This document shows, piece after piece, positions 24,036-37,013 of a stretch of DNA of 64,000 nt. Below the pieces are notes generated by a model. That model saw only the letters and a program-made list of their open reading frames with translations. It searched no databases and had not been told where the DNA came from. Position 1 is the stretch's first letter. Each line of letters opens with the position of its first letter. Origin of the DNA: Fomes fomentarius. Lineage: Eukaryota > Basidiomycota > Agaricomycetes > Polyporales > Polyporaceae. A program made the position numbers and the translations under genes. Location: the NCBI GenBank assembly GCA_022606135.1, contig JABYQN010000006.1, forward strand, positions 2,108,001-2,172,000, read 5' to 3'.

Positions 24036-27000
24036 TCAGTCATCTTGATCGATCTGTTCGTCGTCGTCACTGGCATCCGAGAGCTGCCTCCCCAAATCCG
24101 CATGTAGCTCGATTGCCGATGGGTAGCGAATACTACGCCGCCTTGACAGTACAGACAGGTCGTCATCGTCAGAGGAGCTATCCTCGGACCATGTCTGTTC
24201 CTGGTCAAGCTCTCTTTCTGAGGGAGAGACGCGAGGCGGGCGACGCAGAGAGTTGAACGTGGCCCGCAGTGACGTCTTGCTCAGCCGCCTCAGCAGGGTT
24301 GCGTGGTGCGGTGCAGCCCGTTCGTAGTGCGCCGCGTAGCGGTCAGTCTCGCTGCCTGATGGTGGCGGCGGTGGATCCGGCGTCGCACCCCCAAAGTCGC
24401 CCTCGAACCCGCTGTCTCGCTCGCGATGGAATGAGCTCCGACTAAGTCTCCGGCGAGGTCGAAACTGATGAGGTCGACTGGGCCCGGCCTCGGGAGAGTC
24501 GTGCTGTGAATGCGGGTGTAATTGTTGATTACGTTGAGTGGGCGATGCTCGTCCGTTGACACCATTGATCAACAGCGCTTCTGCATCCGTGTCCATGGGC
24601 AGCGGGTCTTCCGAAAGAGCTCGCGACATAATGATTGGAGCGTTTGACGGGGCGGTGCCCATATTTGGTGGAACACGATCCTGCGTGTGCGACTCAATCT
24701 TGGCCGTTCGTTCGTTCGCACGACCTTGCATTGCCCTGCGGACGCTCTGTCGACCGAGGAATATCTGCTTTTCCAAACGAGATCGGTTCTCAATCATGTG
24801 TAGCTATACGGTTCAGTCAATATGGAAGTCGGCGATGCTTGAGCGATACCAATGGCTCCGTACCTTGGGCCACGTCACAAGCTGTCCTATACGCATCATC
24901 GTCTCGAGCTCTGGTGGATCAGGGTCACTGAGTATATGGATCCAGTCCTACAAAACCGGTCAACGTCGTGCATGAACCTGACTACGATCTGCTCACCATG
25001 AATCGCGTGCGAGGCCATATCCTGATGAACAAAGATGTTTGAACAGAGCATTACGTTTGGACAGTTGGTATACCCACGTCACCGAGCCTTCAAACCGTTG
25101 TAGGAAAACGCTGGACCAATCCTGACCTAGCAACTGGGGAAGCAGATCCAGATCTCTGATCAACTGCGCCATATATCATCAGCATACGAAGATGTTTCCA
25201 AGATGGTCTGATGCGCCCATACCTTGAAGTTCTTCGTCAATTCCAACTTCAGCCATTGTTCTGCAGCGGACAGCAGGAAGTTGCCTCGCCAGCCTGGAAG
25301 CGCATTAGGGTGGATCGATAGCATAGCTAACACAACGACCGCTTACCTTTGCCTTTGCTGTGCGCAACAGGCTTACCGGCAGAGCCTTGAGGCGCAAAGA
25401 AGAACAGATGCACATGGGGATTGACTTGCGAGACAATGGGGTGCGTTACTAACGATGGAAGGTCAATGTATCTCACGTTGTATCATTGTATAAACCATAC
25501 CATTGAAGTAGAGATTCAACGCTTGCACGGGGATATCAACCCTACACGATTGTTAGTGCGGTGTTTGTAACCTTGCGCGTTGACATACCGCAGGGAACCA
25601 TCCTTGAATTTGCTGCCCCAGTTCCATGGCACAAGCGTACCCTCCTTGGTCTTCTGCATGAGGACGACCGGATTCAAGATCCCAGGCACAGCAGCGGACG
25701 CGAGCAATGCACTCCAAATAACAGTATCAGGTGCGGTGATGTAGTTCAGCAGCTTCGTCGGCCTAAGGTTCGAAACTGAGGAATTCGTCCAAACTTCACT
25801 TTGGAAAATACCTACGAATGGCGCTCTGCAGGGATCACCGAAACATTGAGGATACGTCCAGTGCGCATGTAGGCCTCTCGGAAGGTCATTGACCCTCGCG
25901 TGAAGAAGCAAGCCTATATAGGATCCATCACTCAGGAGTTATGAGTATGTATGCAGAATTAGCTCGACGTACCTTCCTGGCCCACGTTTCGCTATCGAAC
26001 CTGGCCCCTGTGGTCCAGAACCTCTTGAACCAGACCTGGAATGGCTCTTCACATGCCGTGATGCGATTCGCGAGTTCGGGCACAAGGAGCTCCTTCAGTT
26101 CCGCGTCCGTTCGGGTGCATATGAGTGCGGCGACGAGACCGCCGGCAGAGGTTCCTGAGATGACGCGAGGGAGGAGATCCTGGTCGAGGAAAGCCTTCAC
26201 AACGCCGAAGTGATCTGTTCAGCCAGTATAGCACTCCCAGTCAGTGGTGCTGCAGTCATAACCATATACACATGCATACAGTAACCGAAGGACGCGCCAC
26301 CCGAGAGACACAGCGCAGACGTCCCCAGGTTCGTGTTGGCGCTCTTGAAGAATCGCTTCTTCTCTTCATTGGAGATGCTCGGAGTGTCGCGTATGTATTC
26401 GAGTGCCTTCTCAACCTCGGTGATGTATGCTGTAGCAAGTGTCAGCTTCGTGAGCAACCACAATAGATACCGAAACGACATGCATTCTATGAGCACCTTC
26501 GTACCGTAGTAGGTCTGGGTTATTGTGTGAGCAGAGCCGTTACCCGAGCTCGCTGTTTAGAAAGATTGACCTCACTATACAGTCTGTCCAGTCTGATCAG
26601 GTTCGACCTTCCGATTGATAGTGGGTTTGACACCTACCTCGCAGATTCGACACCAGCGAAGTTCGTCCGGATGCAAGTCTCCAATACTCCCAGTACTCCC
26701 CTGGCATCATTCTTCTCCCTAAACACCTTGAGGGACCTTCGAACCTGTGAGCCGCAGTTCAGACCTCACTCTTTGATCATATCGTCTACACATACCTTCC
26801 GAACAAGTTTCCAGTCATAGTAAATGTCTTCTTCGATGACTTTCCATTCATCGAAATGCATGTATTCATCCAGAGCTAATGCAGCATCTTTCCATTCCTG
26901 TTGCAAATGATGAACATGCCTACCATGGAGGAGCGTACTGTCAACTTGCCTTGTAGGTACGCGCTTCACGTAGTCGCTTACGAAGTATGCCTCTCCGACC

Positions 27001-27657
27001 GCGCCCTGTACGACAGTGATTAGAGCACGGACGGGGTTGGAAAGCGAGTACATACACGCAGAGATCCACTCTTTGGCATTCACCAGTTGCCGGATCATAA
27101 CATACATTCCGAATTGGATGGCAATGAATAAGAATATCAGGCCCTGGGCGCCCTCAAAATATGTATGCAATAGAGGATGGGTGGGAGACGTACCAACAGA
27201 GGCCACCGTAGCGTAAGATAGAGCCACTCATGGCCCATATGCGCAGGTCGTGGAGGACGTCTCCGTCTTGCGATTGAGAATTCTGATGAGTGAACGTGAT
27301 AGCGACATGATGATTAGGGAATGCGCACTTCTTGACTTTCAAGTTCACTGGAGCAAAGTCCGACAGCGCAGACACCTTCCGTACACGTTGTCCGAAGGGT
27401 AGTTGTTGGGGTCCTACAACCGGACTATTCGGAGCCTCCGTATTGAGGTCGCTCAACAGCGTGGTGTCGTCGGCTTTGAGAGATTCACAGAACTGCTCCA
27501 TATGCCTGCATCCCACGTAGACAATTTCGCATTCGTGCCCTGTTATCTCGACCGCAATCATCTGCACTCACCGCTCGTCCACATAGCTAAGATCGAATGG
27601 CGATGGCGTGGTGCGTCCCTGCGCCCCGTCATCGCGGCTTCTAGAGTGTTGTGGCAT
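24036..27657 (-). CDS. Patatin-type triacylglycerol lipase (TGL4/TGL5-like)
   Basis: A lipid-droplet lipase/acyltransferase of the DUF3336-patatin type (yeast Tgl3/4/5, plant SDP1). The ATG at 27657 begins MPQHSRSRDD. A spliced membrane region reads HEWLYLTLRWPLL then GLIFLFIAIQFGMYVMIRQL; the DUF3336 part includes DEYMHFDEWK and TYYGTKVLIESYITEVEKAL. The patatin core has the oxyanion segment CLSGGASFGYYHFGVVKAF, the nucleophile GTSAGG, and the catalytic Asp in WGSKFKDGSLR.DIP. The long C-terminus (about 24040-24700) is disordered, Ser/Arg/Pro-rich, ending in DDD repeats. One intron (26430-26483) appears to be GC-AG. Exon edges between about 26900 and 27060 are not settled. Its start faces the CipC-like gene. 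Confidence 0.9.
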
Positions 27658-27801
27658 AGAAATGGTATCAAGTCAAGTGAAACGAGTGATAGAAGTACAG
27701 AGAAATGACAAGACTGCAATGATGAAGTTCAAGTTGGGAGCAGTACGACTACTAGTACACTACTACCACTTTCCCGCATTCTACTAGACGCCCGTGGTCT
27801 C

Positions 27802-27811
27802 GTGACGTCAC
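27802..27811. promoter_or_regulatory. CRE-like palindrome GTGACGTCAC
   Basis: A perfect 10-base palindrome containing TGACGTCA, the core bound by ATF/CREB-type bZIP factors. It lies about 145 bases upstream of the lipase start and 1.1 kb upstream of the CipC-like start. Function is inferred from the motif only. Confidence 0.4.
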
Positions 27812-27830
27812 ATCTTCCCGTCCGTTCAGC

Positions 27831-27842
27831 GTTACCGGTAAC
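27831..27842. promoter_or_regulatory. Perfect palindrome GTTACCGGTAAC
   Basis: A 12-base perfect inverted repeat, 20 bases from the CRE-like site. Size and symmetry suit a dimeric regulator, but I know no factor for it. Confidence 0.3.
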
Positions 27843-28858
27843 CGTATAATTGTGTGGCTGGCGGAGTGGGACAAAGTTGAACGTGGACTTCTCGGTCAAG
27901 TCTGAATCGGTGACTCAAGTTCTGCACCCAAAGCAGTACAAGCGGTAGTATCAATTCAAAGCTTCGTATCAGCAGGCCCTACTAATACTCCCATCGTCCC
28001 CGGTCTCAGTCTCTAAAATTCTACTTCAAGTTGACATGCGCGCGCGAAGACTGTGTTCATCTTTGAAGACTCAGGGCACAATCACTATGTAACGGCCATC
28101 TCGTTCGTCAGATGTACCTCGGAGCAAGGGCCAACTGCCAGAACCCATTACGAAGTAATCGTCGCCGGACGCTGTCCGAACGAGTGGGGCCCTTCTCATT
28201 CCATTGTACGTTCTTTAACTTTGAACCTAGAGACTCTTATAATTCACGTCCACGGTTGGGTTTAGGATTTCCAGTCGAAGGTTTGAGGACCTCAGCCCAT
28301 TATATTTCAATAGTTCAAGCGAAGCAATGCCACTGGTATGGAAGAAGGCTGCGCACGCAAGATTACTTTCGCAACTGCTCCTATCGATGGTGTGTTCAAC
28401 ATCTGGTACCCTCCGGGCCCGTTACCCTCCGAGTCTGCCGCCGACATACGCACTCCGGCTCGATGAGCAACTCCAAAAATATCTGTCGGGCGTTATGAAA
28501 GTCTTATTGCGGCAACATGCAGGTTGAGCAGGGTGGGCATTTCCAACAGCTGGGCTCTTCGTCGCAAGACGGCACTGCGGCAATTGCTACTACAGACTGC
28601 TATCTTGCGCATGCGTGCTTCGCGATCATACTGGACTGGGAAAGCCCCGGGAAGCGGTGCGTTAGACAACGCGCTCGTCAGGAATAGACCAGAATAGACA
28701 GCGGTCTTGCGTGCCGTGGAACGGTATCCACCAGTCGCAGTGACAGTTACCTCATGCAGCAATTCCATGTGATGATCGAAACAGAGGGGGCTTCTCGGTG
28801 GCACAAATGCATAGGTCTCCTGATCCTATTTTTAGACGGTGGCATCAGGTCCTATCCC

Positions 28859-28865
28859 TATATAA
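28859..28865 (+). promoter_or_regulatory. TATA box of the CipC-like gene
   Basis: TATATAA lies 82-88 bases before the ATG at 28947 and is followed by a pyrimidine-rich stretch, the usual layout of a strongly regulated fungal promoter. Confidence 0.6.
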
Positions 28866-28946
28866 CACCCCCGACCAGCCTTCCTCCTTTCCTCAGTCTT
28901 CCACTCCCTTCTCTCTTCATATTATCCAACTCTATCTTACGACGCA

Positions 28947-29429
28947 ATGGGTTTCTTCCACTCCCAGTCTGATGAGGCCCAGGCTTACGACCAGGTGCGC
29001 TCCCGCCACTTCTCCATACTCTCTTGCACGTCCTCATCTCACCTCACCCACAGGTCGTAAATGCCCCTCACGAGGCTAAGCTCTCGCACGAGCTGATCGC
29101 CGCAGCTGCCTCCTACGAGGTTTGTCCTCATGATCCTGATCGTCAACATTGACTGATCTGTTTCGCCACAGGCCGCGAAGGCTTACGAGCAGCACTGTGA
29201 TGCCAACGGCAAGCCCCAAAGCCATGAAAAGGCCAAGGAGCTCATGGCGGGCTTCGCTGGTGCCTTCATCGACCGCATTGTCGAGACCAAAGGTGTACGT
29301 ATGAACCTCCATCCATACTTGGATTTCGTTCATTGACTTGTCGATTAGCTTGATTTTGTCGACAAGGAGCGCGCTAAACGACATGCCAACGACACGGTCG
29401 ATGGAGTTGTCAACGCCGACAACTACTAA
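28947..29429 (+). CDS. CipC-like (DUF3759) stress protein
   Basis: A small cytosolic protein of the CipC family, first known as concanamycin-induced in Aspergillus. Its biochemical role is not established. Four exons (28947-28994, 29054-29119, 29172-29294, 29349-29429) join into 105 residues, the full family length. Family marks are the start MGFFHSQSDEAQAYDQV, then HEAKLSHELIAAAASYEAAK, GFAGAFIDRIVETKGLDF and DKERAKRHA. No signal peptide. The TATA box and the CRE-like palindrome upstream suit the stress-inducible expression seen in relatives, which is inference here. Confidence 0.93.
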
Positions 29430-30274
29430 GAAACAGAGATGTATCATTAGTAGCAGTGACGAAATCAATGTGTACAGTTATTCCATGCCATGTCTGAGAT
29501 ATCCTCATCTACAAGCTGTATGAGTGCTAGTGCGTGTTGTCCGGCTCAAAGCGTACCAACGGTAGCGCTATCAGTAACATCACGGTCAGGACGATGCTGC
29601 CGCGCCAGCATCCATTCAGGAACAGATCAGGTCATCATTCCCCCGATATTGCACGTCTGTCCTGGGGAGTAACTTCGGCCCGCCGTGGTGCTATTTAACC
29701 ACGTAGCTGTCACGAATGTCGCTTGTAGTACACTCAACGGCACGCGGCTACCCACGTCAGGCAACTCTACATTTTCTCCATAAGAAAAGCGTCACTGAAC
29801 AACCTTTTCTTCCAATCTCACCAAAAAGAAACCTATTCGGTGCCTATACCACCCATTTTGTGTATGTTGACCATGTGCGGAAGAAAAGTGAGCCGATGGT
29901 CGCGCCTTTTCTGACCCCCTCTAGGGAAGAAACTGTGGAATTGCCCGCCGTGACCGACCCCGAGCCACGGACGGTCATTTGTATTGAGTCACGGGTCACT
30001 GCCACCGCGTGCATATTTCCGAGTCGAGTCGAGTCTGCGATGACCCTTGGCGACCGCCGACTGAAGGTGCCTACAGTGACAGTGTGAATTTGAATGACTC
30101 CCAACAACAACCCACCTCCACTCGCTCTCTAGGCTCTGTTCCTTGCTTCGGGCCATGTCATGGCATGTCCTCTCTGCGACACCTGGTAGGGCACACCGCA
30201 AAACTCTGCCAATCCCAGGTCATGTAGTCTCGCTAGCCGTCCAACTCCAATCTTCAGGTCGAACCGTCCGACAC
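29430..30274. other. Intergenic, 845 bases
   Basis: No gene supported. A 123-codon open frame near 29716 has no domain, no introns and no family resemblance that I can see. Confidence 0.5.
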
Positions 30275-32107
30275 ATGTTGGCGCCTGGGACACGAAGGAT
30301 ATCAAGTGCGACGCATTTCTACCAGAACAGGCAGCTGGAAGCGTACGCCTCGAAGCCAGCGACTAGGTTAACCTTACGGCAGCTGGTGCGTACGTGTGTA
30401 TGGCAGGAAGGAGCTGTATGGAACGGGGCTACAGGTGTTCTTTGGGAGGTCTATGAATGAGGAGAGGCTCATCAAGGTGCGTCGCATTGGAAGTATATTT
30501 GTCATAAACGTCCTATTCATGCGCATGAATGGTACCCCGTGGTGCAGAGCGCAAATTATGTTCGGACGGAGTTGCCTATCCGAATCGCACATAGGTTACG
30601 GGACATGCAAGCGTTGCCTTACGTCGTGGTGACGCAAGAAGGTGTGGCCAAAGTATACGAGGTGCGTGTCCTAGTCATGACTGTGCTGCGTTCCAGACGA
30701 TGAATCCAGCACTTGCAGTCGTATTGGACTGCCTTCAACAAGTATGCCCTTCGCTTTAGAGACGTGACGAACCGCGTAACCTGCATGCCAGATTCCGTCG
30801 ATATCCCCAAATCAACACACTAGCAGAGAACGACAATTTCTGCGAGTTCGTGCGGGATCTCATGGCTGAGCAGTGAGTGGTACTATTGATCTTGCGAATA
30901 CTGTACCCTGAACTTCACGTTCATCTTCCCAGTAAATCAGTTATTCCAAACCTATCTCTGGGCATGTCGCTCTCATCCCCATACATCCTACCTGACCGAC
31001 TCGACGCATTCATGCGTAGAATGCTGGTTTCAAGGATATCCAGGAGAGTGTTGGCTGAACACCACATAGCGCTGAGCAAAGCTGTCAACGCGCGGAATGA
31101 CGACTCACCCGAAGCGAGGGAGAGCGTAGGCATAATATGCACAGGGTTGAGAGTGAAGGAATGCATCGACAGGTGTACAGAATACCTGCGAAGACGACCA
31201 TATGACAAGGATGAAGACGCCTTGAGCGGCCCCCTGAGCAAGACACCGTGGTCAGAGGTCATCGTGGAAGGCCATGTAGATACAAAATTCGCGTACATCC
31301 GAGATCACCTTGAGTAAGTTTACATCGTGAAGGCGATGAGTGCGTTCTAATGTCTGTGATTGGCAGATACATTATTTTCGAAGTGCTAAAAAACGTAAGT
31401 CTACATGGTACGTCAATGGTCGCTTCTTCTGACCGTACACACTCTGGCAGTCATTCAGGGCAACTCGGCTCAAACATCCAACGGCCAGTGTTCTACCACC
31501 TGTCCGTGCGACGATCGTTGCGAATGAGAACAACGTCTATATCCGAATATCTGATCAGGGCATGTCCCCTCTAGCCTCAAGTGAGGATGCATGCTGACAT
31601 GTCATCCCAGGTGGTGGCTTGGTGTCGCCGGAGATCAAGTCACCCTCCGACCTCTTCTCCTTCTCTCATGTACGAAACGCGGGGCGGCTTGCCGATACCA
31701 GGCTTGGCGCACTGCGCACCGTCAGCTCAAGTACGTGCGGGATGACAGCGACTGTCTCTGAGCAGCTTGCGGCATGGCGGCGACAACCTGGTGTACAGGG
31801 CGACATGCCCGCCGACACCGTTGAACCTCCTCCACGCATTGGTATCGGACTACCGATGAGCAACATATACGCAACGTATTTTGGTGGCTCCTTGGAGTTA
31901 GTCAGCCTGGATGGCTATGGTGAGCGGCTCTTGGGGTATTGTATATCCTTTTCTCAGCTGAGGGTGCTCCGCTAGGCACGGACGTGTTTGTCCGACTTCC
32001 GAAGCTGGTGCGTACGATAACAAAGCCCTCCTTATGCTGCAAACTTGTTGACGCCCCATTTCTCCGCCATCATACAGGGCACCAATCTAGAGGAGATCGA
32101 GCTATAG
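30275..32107 (+). CDS. Mitochondrial PDK/BCKDK-family protein kinase
   Basis: A histidine-kinase-like (GHKL) Ser kinase that inactivates pyruvate or branched-chain 2-oxoacid dehydrogenase in the mitochondrial matrix. The ATG at 30275 starts a basic leader. Exons include 30275-30385, 30435-30476, 30548-30661, 30719-30741, 30792-30872, 30933-31313, 31367-31394, 31451-31559 and 31611-31919, all in frame. Marks are LRQLVFFGRSMNEERLI, ALPYVVVTQEGVAKVYE, IPNLSLGMSLSSPY, a YIIFEVLKNSFRAT N-box, the ISDQGGG G1 box and GIGLPMSNIYATYFGG (G2). The G1 box is only restored by a GC-AG intron at 31560-31610. The N-terminal wording is nearer BCKDK than classical PDK, but I cannot settle the substrate. Confidence 0.9.
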
Positions 32108-32637
32108 CGTGAACATGCCGGGCCGGTCATATGTTAGTAGCGCACCGCAAATAGCCACCGTTTCAGGCTGCCTTGTGTTATAATTGTACGATCAACATCC
32201 CTTCCGATCGTTTCCAAACCACAAACGTTTGTCCGCACGGTTACTAAGGTCGTCTGGAGGGTGCTGCTCAACTGAGGAGGAACAGTACTGTATTGTATTC
32301 ATTTAGACTGCCAGTGACCCTGGGCGCCTGTGTGATTTCCTGAGAATCCGGATGCTCTGTCTCTGCTACTTCGAGACTAACACTGGGCGAGCTTCCGACT
32401 GACGGTATATCGAGTCATACGAAGGTGATCTATGACCGGTTGCATCGAGGTGAGAGGTGCTGCGCTGGGCCTGACGCAGCTGTCAACTAGTAGGTAATGG
32501 CGCTCGAGGCTATGTTGGTGGCAGATGAATGAAATGCCTCAGGCCATGTATATGCCCTCTCCACCTTCCCTTCACCATTCCTGCTGATCGCCAATCCTCC
32601 TACACGTACGGCTACTATCCACTTCTGGTGAGCGGCA
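32108..32637. other. Intergenic, 530 bases
   Basis: Nothing recognised; it should contain the kinase 3' UTR and the promoter of the Pro-rich gene. Confidence 0.5.
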
Positions 32638-34244
32638 ATGAGCAACTTTGCATACGATCCTCCGCCTTCTCCTCCCCCGCCCTCCTACGAGATCTCGCAG
32701 AATGAATTCGATCAGAAGACATCGCACGTCCTTGAACAGAGTGCAGCCGAGCCTCCTCCACGACGTGTCGATAAGGAGGGCTTCGAGATCTGGGACGAGG
32801 CCATTTACGAGGCACACGCTGCTCTGAACACCCTCTCGCTCGGTCAGTCATTGCAATTCCCTCGGAGCATTGGCAACGGCGAAGCAGCCGCCCAAGCGCA
32901 CTCCCGTCATCCGTCAAGCAGCTCAAGTTCGATTCCGCTGCCACCTGCATTCAGCCCTAGCCCTCGGTATGGTTCTAGATACCCACCCGAGAAGTCGCGG
33001 GCACTCCCCGAACTGGTAGCTGCTTCAAGTTCGAGTTCTGGGTCGCGTTCTAGCGCCGATGTGGGCCTTTCGTCTCCTCCTTTATCGCCCCCACAGACAG
33101 TGCGGCCGCTGCGAGTGAACAAGAGAACGCGTCCGACCAAAGAGCGGCCAGCGTGGTACGCGGATGCGGGTCTAGGAGGAGGGAGCCCACCTCCATCGCC
33201 ATTACAATCCTCAGCAGGTAGCTCGTCTACGCCGGAGGAGCGGCCGCTGCGCCGACAACTAACCGTGTTCAACAGTACCGAACGCGAGGGCACACCGCCG
33301 CCCGAGTTCACACCTGTGGGGCCATCGCTTGATGGACCGCCGTACGATGCTATCGTGATGACGTACGAAGGCGAACCACCACCCCCTCCATCGCCCCCAT
33401 CGGGCACACCTGGACCTCCTGCGTTCTCTACGCATCCCCCGCCAATCGAGTACATGACTCCACAACCTCAGGTAGCTCCCCTGCCAACAGACTCGACGAT
33501 ACCTCAACTGCAGGTGCCTCATGCCCCCGTGCCCCGTGCGGGTTCTGTGCGACCCCATCCCGCCCACGCACAAAGTCTGCCCGAGCCTCAGGCTCATCAC
33601 ACACCATCGCCCCGTCCACATCCCGTTCATCATCAGTCAGTGCCAGTCGCTCGCCCACCTCCCGCATCGTCTGTATCTGCGATACGTGGGGGTGCTGCTT
33701 TGAGAGCTAGTGCATATGAGCCCACTGCCCCTCGGCTCTCCTTCAATCCGCAGATGGCGTATGCTAAGCCGGCGGTGCCTACCATGGCTACGTACATTGT
33801 GGATACAGAGCCAGTGGTGAGCGCGTCAGCGTTCTACAGGTAAGTACGACCGCAGTATACTATATATCTATGATGTCCACTCACCCTCACCACCGCAGCA
33901 ACGCGGTCTCGTCACATTACGCGTTCACAGTCCCTGCGCATATGCGGAGACCTACTGACCATGTTCAGTGAGTAGCCCGTTAACATGTCGTTGCAGGATC
34001 ACTTATGGCGAGCGCGCACATCAGTTCCAGCCATTCCCAGCAACATGCTCCGACGAGGATAGCACCAGCAGCGCCATACACGGGCAATGCATCCAGTGTC
34101 TCTACTGCGCCTGTTGCGTCCCCTCGGCCGAGTTATGCATATGGACAAGCCAACCTCCAAGAAGGTCTCCACAACTCGGCTGCGCCATGGGCAAACGGTA
34201 CCCAACCACAGGGTTGGTCTCCTAATGGAGGAGGCTGGTCATAG
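32638..34244 (+). CDS. Pro/Ser-rich disordered protein, unknown
   Basis: Not recognised. Three exons (32638-33839, 33899-33967, 34025-34244) give 496 residues in one frame. The second intron is placed with its acceptor at 34024 because only that join continues the same low-complexity composition to a stop; the earlier acceptor at 33995-33996 changes frame. The N-terminus MSNFAYDPPPSPPPPSYE has PPxY/PPSY-type motifs that could bind WW domains. Most of the chain is Pro, Ser, Gly and His repeats, and it ends NGGGWS. There is no signal peptide or membrane segment. It resembles arrestin-adaptor or endocytic scaffolds only in composition. Confidence 0.75.
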
Positions 34245-34556
34245 GAGGGAGGCCTTTTGAATTCTGACTGAACGACACCATTTCACCCTGATACCGTCGA
34301 ATGATATGCACATATATTGAATGTACCTTGGTAGCTGTGAAAATCTATGTCGCTGCTGTTAATAACTCATCTCACCCGCTTGCGATTGCTATGAGATTGC
34401 TGCCTCTTGGCAGCACATCGTCGTTGCCAGAGTCCATGTGGCGATCGCGAGGGGACAAGAAAAGCGGCGCGTACCGACCCATCATCACGTGACAGCAATT
34501 AAGAGAGGGCAGTTTAAAGCTGGTCGAGAGGAAACAGTGTCCGCCCATAACCTCCA
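34245..34556. other. Short intergenic region before the NDR kinase
   Basis: These 312 bases show no gene. They carry the promoter and 5' UTR of the NDR kinase. Confidence 0.5.
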
Positions 34557-36510
<1,954 letters not shown>

Positions 36511-37013
36511 TCGGCGCCGGACGTCCTATCTCCTTCTGTCGAGTTCCCACACATCGAACGTACGGGTTGTTTGTCATGTTTGTCGTTTTGCATGGAACCT
36601 TGCCTCTTCGTTTACGTTGTAACATATCTCACGATGCCACCGCACGTTCGTTCACGACTGTTCATGATGAGAAATTTGCTTTGAACCACTGCACCTCGCG
36701 TCGCGTACATACAATGAATCATTTCAAAAGCCTTGGTCATCTCGCGTTAGTAATGGGTTTGGGCAGAGCGTCGAATAAATGATCAGGGTAGATCGTGGTT
36801 ATGCTAGGTGGTGATACAGTGCGGCGCGTCAAGAGCGGCAGATGAAGTAACAACTATCCCAGGATTTACAATAGAGCATGCCATCTGAGGGTCTTGCCTG
36901 TCGTCATGCAGCGGACATTCGAAGGAGTGACATGAAGCAGAGACCATTCACCGGTGGACCACCATATTGGGTCTCATCTGCAAAGTGATCATAAGTGATT
37001 CTGAGACGGCGTT
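36511..37013. other. Convergent intergenic region
   Basis: Two genes end toward each other here; the 503 bases should be their 3' UTRs and terminators. No gene seen. Confidence 0.5.

Larger units (their letters stand above)
27658..28946. other. 1.3 kb divergent intergenic region
   Basis: No convincing gene on either strand. It separates the divergent starts of the lipase and CipC-like genes and holds two palindromes and a TATA box listed separately. Confidence 0.55.

Noticed and set aside
27160..27230. Apparent frameshift in the lipase N-terminal region
   Set aside because: Two ordinary introns (a GTGCGC donor near 27330 and a GTACGT donor near 27198) restore a natural HEWLYLTLRWPLL-GLIFLF membrane segment, so no frameshift is needed.
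29716..30087. 123-codon plus-strand frame
   Set aside because: No domain, no splice sites and no promoter signal; compatible with chance in moderately GC-rich DNA.
32907..33455. Long minus-strand Gly-rich open frame
   Set aside because: Antisense to the Pro-rich exon (CCN codons read as GGN); no independent start or domain support.
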